A DNA stretch of 46,748 bases, taken from Spirochaetaceae bacterium (GTDB lineage Bacteria; Spirochaetota; Spirochaetia; Treponematales; Rectinemataceae). Below the pieces are notes generated by a model. That model worked only from the letters and a program-made list of their open reading frames with translations. It was not told where the DNA came from and did not search any database. Positions 21,890 through 30,876 of this stretch are shown here, piece after piece (within the stretch, counting starts at the first letter, position 1; every line of letters starts with the position of its first letter). The stretch is from assembly GCA_025355995.1 (NCBI GenBank), contig JANXYQ010000070.1:1-46748 (forward strand), in the 5' to 3' direction. A program made the translations under genes and the position numbers.

Positions 21890-23612
21890 ATTCCAGTATG
21901 ACCTTGGTGCCGTTCGCTCTTTCGGCCCGAATCGTGCCGCCGATTTGCCTCATGAGCTCCCTGATCAGCATCAACCCGAAGCCCGGGGAATGCTCGAAGT
22001 CTATGCCCTCGGGCAGTCCCGCGCCGTCGTCGTGCACGCTGATGCGTATCCTGCCGTCGGATTTCGCGGCCTCGAGGGTGATGATTCCCGATGCGCGGCC
22101 GGTGAAGGCGTATTTCATGATATTGGTCAGTAGTTCGTTGATGATGATTCCTAGGGTCTGAAGCCGTTTCGCCCCGATGGCGAAGTCGTCGATGCGGGTT
22201 ACCACCTCCACCGAGCCGCTATTCGGGAAGGTGCGGACCACCTCGTTGATCAAGGCTGGGAGATAGCTCGACACCGATATATCCGTGAGGCCCGGGGATT
22301 GGTTGAGCTTATCGTATAGGACCAGCATGCTGTTGAAGCGACTCTCCACGTCCTTGAGCGCGTTTTTCGCGTTCTCGTCCTTCAGGAAAAGGCCTTGGAG
22401 GGAGACGAGGCTTTTCATCGTGTTCATGTTGTTCTTTATCCGGTGATGGACTTCCTTAAGGATGAGCTCGTTCTCTCCCAGGAGCGATTTTATCTTTTCG
22501 TCCGCGAGCTTGCGATCCGTGATGTCGGTCCCGTGCGTCAACACCAGGGTGATATTCCCGGCCTCGTCCCTTATGGGGTTCGTCGTGGAGGAGAAGAAGA
22601 GGGTCTTCGTCCCCAAGGGCACCTCGATCTCGAAGGATTCCCTCTCGCCGGACTCGAATACCCGCTTTGCGATTTCGAGGCGCTTGTCGGCGTTTTCCTT
22701 GGGGTAGATGTCCCAGAAGGTCTTCCCGACGAAATACCCCGGCTTCTTTCCGAAGGTCGCGGCGAAGGCGCCATTCGCGTATTGATAGGTCCCCGTCCTG
22801 TCCACGGTGAAGACTATGTCCGATGAGAACTCGATCAGGGACCGGTACTTGAATTCGCTGGTAACGAGCAGCTCCTCGATTTTCTTCCGATCGGTTATGT
22901 CGAGTATCGATTGAAGGATGTACTTATGCTCGTTGACGTCGATTATGCTCCCGTTCGATAGGCCCGTTCGCGCCTTGCCGGTCTTCGTCCTGATCTCGAT
23001 TTCCCTGTCGACGAACGCGCCGTCCGCCGCGATGAGCCTTTGCGCTTCCCTTACCGAATCGCCCGAGATGATGCCGAGCTTGACCGCGTTCGCCCCCATA
23101 AGCTCCTCCCGGGAATACTCCGAGCCCCGCGAGAAAGCCTCGTTGACGTCGCTGAAGGTCCCGTCCTCCGTATCGACTATCATGATGGGGAAAGGGCTGT
23201 CGTCGAATACCGCGGAGTATTTCGCCTCGCTCTCGAAGAGCCGGAAGGCCATCTTTATCGATGCATCGAGGACGGCGATGCCGGAATTCTTGACTACGTA
23301 TCCGTAGGGCGAGACGCTATCGCATTTCCCTACGAATCCGGGCTCGATATGGCTGGAGAGGAAGACTATGGGCAGATTCCTCTTCATTAGGATCATAGCC
23401 GCCGCTTCCGTACCGTCGATGCCGTCTCCCAAAGCGATATCCATCAGGACTAGGCCGATGCCTTCGTGCCGGTGGACCATCTCCACGGCTTCGTTCGCCG
23501 AATGCGCCGAGATCACCCTGTATCCGTATCGCTCCAGCTCCATCCTCTCGCCCTCGGCGATGAGGATTTCGTCCTCCACGAGGAGTAAGGTTCTTGGCTT
23601 TCCGATGCTCAT
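21876..23612 (-). CDS. Orphan REC-PAS-PAS-HisKA_2 hybrid histidine kinase
   Basis: This 578-residue cytoplasmic protein has an N-terminal REC domain (about 7-122, phospho-acceptor Asp58 in LVLMDIALGDG). Two PAS domains follow, about 131-245 (ending in LDITDRKKIEE) and about 255-372 (ending in GTDITDRK). The kinase is HisKA_2-type with His389 in LKEVHHRIKNN, and its HATPase has INELLTNIMKYAF and HDDGAGLPEG. No membrane segment is present. Receiver-first kinases of this kind usually respond to an upstream kinase and to internal redox or small-molecule signals; the PAS domains show no obvious haem or flavin signature. GAGGA lies 8 bases before the ATG. No partner response regulator is adjacent. 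G+C content appears a little lower than in neighbouring genes. Confidence 0.92.
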   Translation of the reverse strand: MSIGKPRTLLLVEDEILIAEGERMELERYGYRVISAHSANEAVEMVHRHEGIGLVLMDIALGDGIDGTEAAAMILMKRNLPIVFLSSHIEPGFVGKCDSVSPYGYVVKNSGIAVLDASIKMAFRLFESEAKYSAVFDDSPFPIMIVDTEDGTFSDVNEAFSRGSEYSREELMGANAVKLGIISGDSVREAQRLIAADGAFVDREIEIRTKTGKARTGLSNGSIIDVNEHKYILQSILDITDRKKIEELLVTSEFKYRSLIEFSSDIVFTVDRTGTYQYANGAFAATFGKKPGYFVGKTFWDIYPKENADKRLEIAKRVFESGERESFEIEVPLGTKTLFFSSTTNPIRDEAGNITLVLTHGTDITDRKLADEKIKSLLGENELILKEVHHRIKNNMNTMKSLVSLQGLFLKDENAKNALKDVESRFNSMLVLYDKLNQSPGLTDISVSSYLPALINEVVRTFPNSGSVEVVTRIDDFAIGAKRLQTLGIIINELLTNIMKYAFTGRASGIITLEAAKSDGRIRISVHDDGAGLPEGIDFEHSPGFGLMLIRELMRQIGGTIRAERANGTKVILEFNSL

Positions 23613-23686
23613 GGCTAATTCCTCGCGCTCGCGATGAGTCCAGATCGTTAGGGCATGAATTCGATCCTGATTAAGTGTAGCTACAA

Positions 23687-24289
23687 TTGATTGGAAATCA
23701 ATATTCGCCGGGCGATCTCCTGCCTTCGTACTATCCTATATCGCAATGGAATGCTAGTTGCCTCCCGCTGGCGGCGGAGGACTACGACGACCTGCTGAAT
23801 CCCGCGCTGAAGGGGAAGATCGCCTCGGCGGATCCTACCTCCTCTTCCAGCGCCTGGGCGCAATTGTGCAACATCCTCCTGGTCAAGGGCTGCTACGAGA
23901 GCCCGCAGGCCTGGGCCTATGTCGAATCCTTGATCAAGCAGCCGAACGGCAAGCCGACTTCCGGCTCGTCCGCCGTCTACAAGGGCGAATACCAGGGCGA
24001 GTACGCGGTCGGCCTGACCTACGAGGATCCCTCGGTCGCCCCGCTCGCCGACGGGGCCAAGAACGTCCGGGTCGTCTACCCGAAGGAAGGGGCGATGTGG
24101 CTGCCCGCGGCCTCGGCGATCGTCGCGGGCCTCACGAATAGGCCGGTGAACACGAAGATCGCGAACAGCAATAAGTTCCTGCAGCCCCTCTCCGCCATTA
24201 AGGTGGCGTTCGAGGATATCGCGTATACCTCCGCCCACAAGAAGGATATCCAGAAAAAGTGGTCTGATCTCTGGGCGAAATTGAACTAA
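23687..24289 (+). pseudogene. 5'-truncated ferric-type ABC substrate-binding protein
   Basis: Only the C-terminal two-thirds of an AfuA/FbpA-like family binding protein remains. Homology begins at about 23745 with DYDDLLNPALKGKIASADP. It runs through SSSAWAQLCNILL, SGSSAVYKGEYQGEYAVGLTYED and VVYPKEGAMWLPAASAIV to a normal C-terminus (DIQKKWSDLWAKLN). The signal peptide and roughly 120-140 N-terminal residues are absent. The sequence upstream is the promoter side of the divergent kinase gene, so the 5' part and the original promoter appear deleted. The short in-frame extension before 23745 has no signal-peptide features. The two transporter genes downstream follow in the usual order, so this was the first gene of that operon. 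The product cannot be exported or fold as a two-lobed binder. Confidence 0.8.
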
Positions 24290-24303
24290 GCCGCGCTTGA
24301 ACG

Positions 24304-24332
24304 CCCGCCGGGCGCGCAACCCGCCCGGCGGG
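24304..24332 (+). promoter_or_regulatory. GC-rich hairpin between binding-protein remnant and ATPase gene
   Basis: CCCGCCGGGCG at 24304-24314 pairs perfectly with CGCCCGGCGGG at 24322-24332 around a 7-base loop. No U-tract follows. The right arm runs into GGGGGAG, the best ribosome site for the ATPase gene (ATG at 24345), so the stem may limit its translation or protect upstream mRNA. Confidence 0.6.
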
Positions 24333-24344
24333 GGAGATTAGGAC

Positions 24345-25469
24345 ATGAGCGTCAGCATCAAGATCAAGAACGCGGCGAAGAGCTACGGCGCCGCCACGAT
24401 AATTTCCGACCTCTCCCTCGAGATCAGGGAGGGGGAGTTCTTCACCCTGCTCGGCCCCTCCGGATGCGGCAAGACGACCCTGCTGCGGATGATAGCCGGA
24501 TTCAACACGATAGAAGGAGGCGAGTTCTACTTCAACGACAGGCTGATCAACATGATCGATCCGGCCAAGCGGAACATCGGCATGGTCTTCCAGAACTACG
24601 CGATATTCCCCCACCTGTCGGTCAAGCAGAACGTGGCCTTCGGCCTCAAGAACCGCAAAGGCCCCCGCGCCCTCATCGAGTCCGAGACTCAGAAATTCCT
24701 CGAGCTCATGAAGATCGACGAGTACAAGGACCGCATGCCCAGCAAGCTGTCCGGCGGGCAGCAGCAGCGCGTAGTGCTGGCCCGCGCCCTCGTAATCCAG
24801 CCGGACGTACTCCTCATGGACGAGCCCCTCAGCAACCTGGACGCCAAGCTCCGGGTGGAGATGCGCTTCGCGATTAAGGAGATCCAGAACAGGGTCGGCA
24901 TCACGACCGTCTACGTCACGCACGACCAGGAAGAGGCGATGGCCATAAGCGACCGCATTGCCGTGATGAGGGACGGAAGCATCCAGCAGATCGGGAAGCC
25001 CAAGGACCTGTACCAGCGCCCCGCCAACTTGTTCGTGTCCGCGTTCATAGGCAGGACCAACTTGCTGGGGGCGACGCTCGTGGTCGACGGCGGGGAGGCC
25101 CTGCAGAGGTTCTCCGAAGGCTTCGAGGTCGGGCTGGCGAACGTGAAGGATGAATTCATGAGGGGCCAGGAGGTGATCGCGTCGATCCGCCCCGAGGAGT
25201 TCGTGATTTCCATGGACCCCAACGCGGGTCTTAGGACGGTCGTCGACGGAAGCGTCTTCCTCGGGCTCAACACGCACTACCTGGTCCGCCGCGATTCCGC
25301 CCAGCAGCTGGAGATCATCCAGGAATCCAGGATCGACGAGATCATTCCGGGGAACAGCGTCATCTACCTGACGGTCAAGCCGGAGAAGATCAGCGTCTTC
25401 ACGGAGGACGGGTCGAGGAATATCCTGGAAGGCGTCCGCAACGACAACGAGCCGAGCGAAGGGGCCTAA
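24345..25469 (+). CDS. ABC transporter ATP-binding protein, FbpC/PotA type
   Basis: This 374-residue ATPase is intact. Walker A GPSGCGKTT is near residue 38, the Q-loop is in MVFQNYAIFPHLSV, the signature is LSGGQQQR, Walker B is VLLMDEPLSNLD and the H-loop is YVTHDQEEAMAISDR. A C-terminal TOBE-like domain (about 250-360) contains GRTNLLGATL and SIRPEEFVIS. Length and layout match ferric-iron, polyamine or 2-aminoethylphosphonate importers. It sits between a truncated binding-protein gene and a broken permease gene, 3 bases before the latter. Despite complete motifs it has no functional local partners, so it may be a relic or may serve another transporter. Confidence 0.9.
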   Translation: MSVSIKIKNAAKSYGAATIISDLSLEIREGEFFTLLGPSGCGKTTLLRMIAGFNTIEGGEFYFNDRLINMIDPAKRNIGMVFQNYAIFPHLSVKQNVAFGLKNRKGPRALIESETQKFLELMKIDEYKDRMPSKLSGGQQQRVVLARALVIQPDVLLMDEPLSNLDAKLRVEMRFAIKEIQNRVGITTVYVTHDQEEAMAISDRIAVMRDGSIQQIGKPKDLYQRPANLFVSAFIGRTNLLGATLVVDGGEALQRFSEGFEVGLANVKDEFMRGQEVIASIRPEEFVISMDPNAGLRTVVDGSVFLGLNTHYLVRRDSAQQLEIIQESRIDEIIPGNSVIYLTVKPEKISVFTEDGSRNILEGVRNDNEPSEGA

Positions 25470-25471
25470 GG

Positions 25472-27006
25472 ATGGCGCGCACGAGGACGTTCGATGTCTG
25501 GACCGCGATGTATGTCGCGATCTTCGCGGCCTATGCCGTTTTCCTGCTCTATCCGATGTACTCGATCCTGCGGAATTCGGTCGTCGGCGAGAACGGGGGC
25601 TTCAGCCTCGAGTGGTTCGTCAAGTTCTTCAGCGCCAAGTACTATTCGCAGACGCTGGTCCACAGCTTCAACGTCACCATATGGACCACGGCCTTGACCC
25701 TCGTCATCGGAGTCCTCCTCTCGTATTTCTACAACATGTACGAGATCATGGGAAAGACGCTATTCCAGGTCCTGATCCTCCTCTGCTCGATGTCGGCGCC
25801 CTTCATCGGCGCCTACGCCTGGATACAGCTATTGGGACGCGCGGGGGTCGTCACTACCTTCATAAAGTCGGCGACGGGCATCACCGTACCCAATATCTAC
25901 GGGTTCAACGGCATATTGCTGGCCCTGACCCTCCAGCTCTTTCCCTTGGTATTCCTCTACGTATCTGGCGCGCTGAAAAACATCGACAACTCCCTCCTCG
26001 AGGCGTCGGACAACCTCGGCTGCTCGGGGATAAAGCGCTTCTTCAAGGTCGTCATTCCCCTGTGCATGCCCACGATACTTGCGGCCTCGCTCCTCGTATT
26101 CGTGCGCGCCTTCGCGGATTTCGGCACGCCGCTGTTCATCGGGGAGGGCTACCGGGTCTTCCCGGTCGAGATCTATACGCAGTTCCTGGGCGAGACGGGA
26201 ACGAACTTCAGCTTCGCCGCGGCCATAAGCGTCATCGCGATCGTCATCACCGCAGTGTTTTCCCTGGCCCAGAGGGTGCTGTCGAAGCGCTTCGCGTTCA
26301 CGATGAACGCCCTGCACCCGATCGAGCGCAAGCGGGCCAAGGGTCCTTTCAAGGTTTTCATACACTTCTACACGTATTTCGTAGTCGGGCTGGCCTTCCT
26401 GCCTCAGGTCTACATCGTGTACCAGTCGTTCCAGAATACTTCCGGGAAGCTGTTCAAGCGGGGGTATTCCCTGAGCAGCTACCAGACTGCCCTCAAACGG
26501 ATGAGCGACGCGATTCCGAACACCTTCGTCATAGGGGGGATCGCCCTCGTCGCGGTCGTCCTCATCGCCATCATCATCGCCTACCTCGTGGTTAGGAGGA
26601 GCACTATAATCACGTCGACGATCGACACGATGTCGATGCTCCCGTATATCATCCCCGGCTCCGTTCGGTGGCCATATTGCAGCAGATCCCGATTACCATC
26701 GAGGAAGCCTCCATCAGCCTCGGAGCCTCGAAGATGAAGACCTTCTTCGAGATCACCGTGCCGATGATGCCCAACGGCATCATCTCGGGCGCCATCATCA
26801 GCTGGGTGACGATAATCACCGAGCTCTCGACCGCGATCATCCTGTACAATTCGAGGACGATCACGCTGACCCTGGCCGTCTACACCTTCGAGACGCGAGG
26901 CAACTACGGCTACGCGGCGGCGCTGGCGACCCTCCTGACGGCCCTCACCGTCGTATCCTTGCTGATCTTCATGAAATTCTCGAAGTCGAAGGAGATCACT
27001 TTCTGA
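25472..27006 (+). pseudogene. Ferric-type ABC permease (FbpB-like) with internal deletion and frameshift
   Basis: The gene encodes a two-module permease of the FbpB/AfuB type. The first module includes MSAPFIGAYAWIQLLG and the EAA loop LLEASDNLGCSGIKRFFKV. The second module starts near 26340. The frame proceeds to MLPYIIPGS at about 26660, then shifts. The continuation VAILQQIPITIEEASISLGAS to the C-terminus (FMKFSKSKEITF) is in another frame from 26668. In intact relatives about 30-40 residues including a transmembrane helix separate IIPGS from the RSSVAILQQIP equivalent, so a deletion of about 100 bases together with a frame change is inferred. The first frame closes at 26737 with unrelated residues. 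The start ATG lies 3 bases after the ATPase stop. Confidence 0.85.
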
Positions 27007-27044
27007 ACGACTCGGGTCCTTTGCGATAGGCACTCTTTTCCCAG

Positions 27045-27072
27045 TTGTTAAAACCCGCTTTATGATTAATAA
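27045..27072 (+). promoter_or_regulatory. Candidate promoter before hypB
   Basis: TTGTTA at 27045-27050 and TAATAA at 27067-27072 are 16 bases apart in a locally AT-rich gap between the broken permease and hypB. It would give hypB its own transcription. The match is moderate. Confidence 0.33.
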
Positions 27073-27109
27073 TGACAGAAGTGTCCGAAAAAAGGAGACC
27101 AAGGCCCCC

Positions 27110-27784
27110 ATGGATGCGTTCAAAGTCCTCGAGATCAAGAAAAGCGTCTACGAGGGCAACGACGAGCGGGCCGATTCGCTCAGGGCGGAATTGCGGAACG
27201 ACGGGATATTCCTGTTGAACCTGATGTCCTCGCCGGGCTCGGGGAAGACGACGACCATCGTGAGGACCATCGAGGCCCTGAGGGACGAGATGGCAATCGG
27301 GATAATGGAAGCCGATATCGACTCGGACGTCGATGCCCGCGCGGTCGCGAGGACGGGCGCGAGGGTGATCCAATTGCATTCCGGCGGGATGTGCCATCTC
27401 GATGCCGAGATGACGAAGCAAGGCCTGTCCGGGCTGGGAACTAGGGGACTCGACCTCGTCATCCTGGAGAACATCGGGAACTTGATCTGCACGGCGGAGT
27501 TCGACACCGGCGCCTCCGGGAACGCGATGGTCCTGAGCGTGCCGGAGGGGGACGACAAGCCCCTGAAGTATCCCCCGATGTTCTCCCTGGTCGACGTAGT
27601 CCTGGTCAACAAGATGGACGCGATCGGATTCTTCGATTTCGACCTGGAGGCTTTCTCCGCTCGCGTTATGCGATTGAATCCGAAGGCCAGGGTCATCCCG
27701 ATCTCCGCCAAGACGGGCGAGGGGATCGGCGGCTGGGCCGATTGGATCCGCGGCGAGGTCAAGGCATGGAAAGGGGCGCGATGA
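27110..27784 (+). CDS. hypB: Nickel-incorporation GTPase HypB
   Basis: This 224-residue SIMIBI-class GTPase inserts or releases nickel during maturation of Ni enzymes. Walker A SSPGSGKTT is near residue 40, the metal-site motif is GGMCHLDAEM (the Cys-His pair that binds metal in the G domain), switch regions are in ENIGNLICTAEFDTGA and the guanine-specificity motif is NKMD. The N-terminal CxxCGC high-affinity nickel motif and His-rich tract of some HypB proteins are absent. The ATG at 27110 follows AAAGGAG at about 27091-27097; an upstream in-frame ATG (27062) lacks a ribosome site. Its stop overlaps an ATG of the next gene (ATGA). With hypA two genes on, this is a nickel metallochaperone pair, but no HypC/D/E/F or hydrogenase genes lie in the window. 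Confidence 0.93.
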   Translation: MDAFKVLEIKKSVYEGNDERADSLRAELRNDGIFLLNLMSSPGSGKTTTIVRTIEALRDEMAIGIMEADIDSDVDARAVARTGARVIQLHSGGMCHLDAEMTKQGLSGLGTRGLDLVILENIGNLICTAEFDTGASGNAMVLSVPEGDDKPLKYPPMFSLVDVVLVNKMDAIGFFDFDLEAFSARVMRLNPKARVIPISAKTGEGIGGWADWIRGEVKAWKGAR

Positions 27785-27813
27785 TGGAGGATGGCGGGCA
27801 GGGGGGAGTCGGC

Positions 27814-30519
27814 ATGACCGGAAAGCCGAAGGTTCTCGCGCTGGCGAACAAGATCGCGAGCGGGGTGACGGGCGGGTTGATGCGGGTGACGGCGAAGGAT
27901 CCGGAGTACAGGATCCTAGAGCCGGTCACCACGGACGATATGGCCGAGATCGCGCTGCACCTGGAGATACGCAAGCCCAAGCGCGTCGACGAGATCGCCG
28001 CCCTCTGCAAGAGAGGCGCGGACGAGGTCGAGGCGGTCCTCGGCAAGATGGCGGTCGACGGCTCCGTGAAGTTCGAGCGCGTGAACGGCGCCAACGAGTA
28101 CTTCCTGGAGCTCTTCGTCCCGGGGGTGATGGAGTATATGGTCGCCAACAGGGCGAACGTCGCGAAATACCCCGTGATCGCCGAGTGCTTCGAGGAGTAC
28201 ACGAGGAAGCTGGGCGTGCTCATGGCGGGCAATCTCCCGGTCGGCATGGGCGTGATGCGCGTCATCCCCATCGACAGCGCCATCGAGGGCGATACCCGGA
28301 AGGCCTCCTACGAGGAGATCGCGGACCTCCTCGCCAAGCACGAGGTCTTCTCCGTCGCGGATTGCGCATGCAGGACCTCCATGCATGTCATCGGCGAGGG
28401 CTGCGGGCACCCCATCGAGGACATGTGCATCCAGCTCGGGACGGCGGCCGAGTTCTACATCCGCACCGGCAGGGGTCGGAGCGTCACCCGCGAGGAGGCG
28501 ATCGACATCTGCAAGAGGGCCGAGAGGGACGGCCTCGTGCATCAGATCCCGAACCTCTCGGGGCCTGGCAAGGCGCTCGCGATCTGCAACTGCTGCGGCT
28601 GCTCCTGCTTCGGCCTGCGCAACGCCAACTTCTACAGGAATCCCGACTTCTCGCGCTCCAACTACGTCGCGAAGGTGGACAGGGACAGGTGCGTCGCCTG
28701 CGGCGAGTGCGCCGAGAATTGCCAGGTCAACGCCCTGACCCTGGGGAAGAGCATCTGCTCGTCGAGGCCGGAGCCGATCCCGGCGGAGAAGGATACGCCC
28801 TACGATACTCCATGGGGCAAGGATCGCTGGAACCCGGAGTACCGCCACCGGAACGTCGTCGCCGAGAGCGGCACCAGCCCCTGCAAGACCGAGTGCCCGG
28901 CCCATATCGCCATCCAAGGCTACATCAAGATGGCCGGGCAGGGCAGGTACCGGGAGGCGCTCGAGCTCATCAAACGGGAGAATCCCTTCCCGGCGGTCTG
29001 CGGCCGCATCTGCCCGAGGGCCTGCGAGTCGGCCTGCACGCGATCGGGCGTGGACGAGGCCCTCGCCGTCGACGAGATCAAGAAATTCATCGCCGAGCAG
29101 GATCTCAATTCCGAGCGCCGCTTCGTTCCCGAGAGGAAGGCGCTCCGGCCGGAGCGGATCGCCGTGATAGGCGCGGGCCCGGCAGGGCTCAGCTGCGCCT
29201 ATTTCCTCGCGGTCGACGGCTACCGTGTGACGGTGTTCGAGAAGCAGAAGAGGCTCGGCGGCATGCTGACCCTCGGCATACCCTCCTTCCGACTGGGCAA
29301 GGATATAGTCCAGGCCGAGATCGACGTCCTCGGGGAATTGGGCGTGGAGTTCGAGGCGGGCGTCGAGGTCGGGAAGGATCTCTCCCTTGGGGAGCTCCGG
29401 GCGCGGGGCTACAAGGCCTTCTATGCCGCGATCGGCGCCCAGGGCGGCAGGAAAGTGCGCATCGAGGGAGAGGCCGCCCAGGGCGTCCTGACCGGCGTGG
29501 ATTTCCTGCGACGGGTGAACCTCGGCGAGGACCTGAGGCTCGAGGGCCGGGTCATCGTTATCGGCGGCGGCAACGTCGCCATCGACGTCGCCCGGACGGC
29601 GACGCGCCTCGGCGCGGCAGCCGTCGACCTGTACTGCCTGGAGAGCCGGGAGGAGATGCCCGCCCTCGGCGAGGAGATCGACGAGGCGCTATCTGAGGGC
29701 GTCTCCCTCGGCAATTCCTGGGGCCCGAGGCGGATCCTCGTCGAAGGAGGGCGCGTAGCCGGCGTGGAATTCCAGAAGTGCGTCTCGGTCTTCGACGAGG
29801 AGGGAAGGTTCAGCCCGAGCTTCGACGCCACCGTCGCGAAGACCGTCGACGCCGACTATGTCCTGACCTCGGTCGGCCAAGGCATCGAGTGGGGCGGCCT
29901 GCTGGAAGGCACCAGCCTCAAGCTGAATCCCACTGGGTCGGTCGTGGCGGATCCCCTCACCTTCCAGACGGGCGAGCTCGACGTCTTCGCCGGCGGGGAC
30001 GCGCTCACGGGTCCCAAGTTCGCCATCGACGCGATCGCCCTGGGCAAGCAGGGCGCCATCTCGATCCATCGCTACGTCCACGGGGACAACCTGGCCATCG
30101 GCCGCGAGCGGGAATACCGCGCGCTCGACAAGGATGCCTTGAGCCTGGGCGGCTACGACCGCTTGCCAAGGCAGAGGCCGCTCCGCGCCGACGGCGGCGA
30201 GTCGAGGTCGACCTTCGAGGACCCGCGAGCGACCTTCACGGAGGAGCAGATGCGGCGGGAGACCGAGCGCTGCCTCGGCTGCGGCGCCGTCGTCGTCGAC
30301 GACTACCAATGCGTCGGCTGCGGAGTGTGCACGACCAAGTGCAAGTTCGAGGCGATCACGCTGGTCCGGAAGTACGACAGCCCCGGCGTGGAGTTCAACG
30401 CGATGAAGCCCCTCGTCGTCATGCACGCGGTCAAGCGGCAGGGGAGGATCGCCGTCAAGAAGGTCAAGACCGCGATTAAGTCGCTGTTCCCCGGGGATGG
30501 AGCAGGGGCGAGCGAGTAG
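27814..30519 (+). CDS. Multi-cluster Fe-S flavoprotein with GltD-like NAD(P)H module, between hypB and hypA
   Basis: The protein has about 901 residues. Residues 1-110 look like a winged-helix-type segment. Residues 180-266 are Cys-rich (VADCACR, CGHP, DMC, CNCCGCSC). CVACGECAENC at 293-303 is a 4Fe-4S motif. Residues 357-410 are the GltD-type N-terminal Fe-S domain (CKTECP, CGRICPRACESAC). FAD binding is at VIGAGPAGLS (451-460) and NAD(P)H binding at VIVIGGGNVAID (580-591). A C-terminal ferredoxin-like part follows, with CLGCG (820-824) and CVGCGVCTTKC (833-843). The GltD/NfnB module transfers electrons between NAD(P)H, FAD and Fe-S clusters. ATG 27814 is chosen for its GGGGGGAG ribosome site; 27781 (ATGA overlap with hypB) is an alternative. 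Placement between hypB and hypA suggests a redox step in nickel-enzyme maturation or function; this is inference. Confidence 0.88.
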   Translation: MTGKPKVLALANKIASGVTGGLMRVTAKDPEYRILEPVTTDDMAEIALHLEIRKPKRVDEIAALCKRGADEVEAVLGKMAVDGSVKFERVNGANEYFLELFVPGVMEYMVANRANVAKYPVIAECFEEYTRKLGVLMAGNLPVGMGVMRVIPIDSAIEGDTRKASYEEIADLLAKHEVFSVADCACRTSMHVIGEGCGHPIEDMCIQLGTAAEFYIRTGRGRSVTREEAIDICKRAERDGLVHQIPNLSGPGKALAICNCCGCSCFGLRNANFYRNPDFSRSNYVAKVDRDRCVACGECAENCQVNALTLGKSICSSRPEPIPAEKDTPYDTPWGKDRWNPEYRHRNVVAESGTSPCKTECPAHIAIQGYIKMAGQGRYREALELIKRENPFPAVCGRICPRACESACTRSGVDEALAVDEIKKFIAEQDLNSERRFVPERKALRPERIAVIGAGPAGLSCAYFLAVDGYRVTVFEKQKRLGGMLTLGIPSFRLGKDIVQAEIDVLGELGVEFEAGVEVGKDLSLGELRARGYKAFYAAIGAQGGRKVRIEGEAAQGVLTGVDFLRRVNLGEDLRLEGRVIVIGGGNVAIDVARTATRLGAAAVDLYCLESREEMPALGEEIDEALSEGVSLGNSWGPRRILVEGGRVAGVEFQKCVSVFDEEGRFSPSFDATVAKTVDADYVLTSVGQGIEWGGLLEGTSLKLNPTGSVVADPLTFQTGELDVFAGGDALTGPKFAIDAIALGKQGAISIHRYVHGDNLAIGREREYRALDKDALSLGGYDRLPRQRPLRADGGESRSTFEDPRATFTEEQMRRETERCLGCGAVVVDDYQCVGCGVCTTKCKFEAITLVRKYDSPGVEFNAMKPLVVMHAVKRQGRIAVKKVKTAIKSLFPGDGAGASE

Positions 30520-30521
30520 AA

Positions 30522-30863
30522 GTGCACGAGCTGGGCGCCGTATTCGAGATCGTCAGGACCGTCGAGAGCTTCGCGCGGGCCAATGGGGTGACCAAGGTCG
30601 ATACCCTGGTCCTCCAGATCGGCGAGCTCTCGTCGATGATCCCGAAGTACATCGAGGACTGCTTCCCGGCCGCCGCCGACGGTACCCTGCTTCAGGGAAC
30701 GAAGCTGAGGATCGAGACGCTCCCGGGCAACGCGCTATGCACGAGCTGCAAGGCGGTGTTCAACCCGATCGAGAATTCGGGGGTCTGCCCCGGCTGCGGG
30801 GGCGAGGACTGGACCCTGCTGTCGGGCAAGGAATTCCTCATCAAGGAGATCATCGCCTGCTAG
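30522..30863 (+). CDS. hypA: Nickel metallochaperone HypA
   Basis: This 113-residue protein has the canonical HypA length and begins M-H-E, with His2 as the nickel ligand. The start is GTG at 30522, required to leave that N-terminus exact; it lies 2 bases after the flavoprotein stop. The zinc site is complete: Cys73 and Cys76 (CTSC) and Cys89 and Cys92 (CPGC). HypA delivers nickel with HypB to [NiFe]-hydrogenase and sometimes to other nickel enzymes. The segment GELSSMIPKYIEDCFPAA around residues 34-51 differs from the enterobacterial version, consistent with an anaerobe-type subfamily. The gene converges on the GH31 gene with a 13-base gap and no evident terminator. Confidence 0.93.
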   Translation: MHELGAVFEIVRTVESFARANGVTKVDTLVLQIGELSSMIPKYIEDCFPAAADGTLLQGTKLRIETLPGNALCTSCKAVFNPIENSGVCPGCGGEDWTLLSGKEFLIKEIIAC

Positions 30864-30876
30864 CCCGGGTCGAGGC

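Noticed and set aside
27110-30863. A hydrogenase maturation operon in the usual sense
   Set aside because: No hypC, hypD, hypE, hypF or hydrogenase subunit genes are present in the window.
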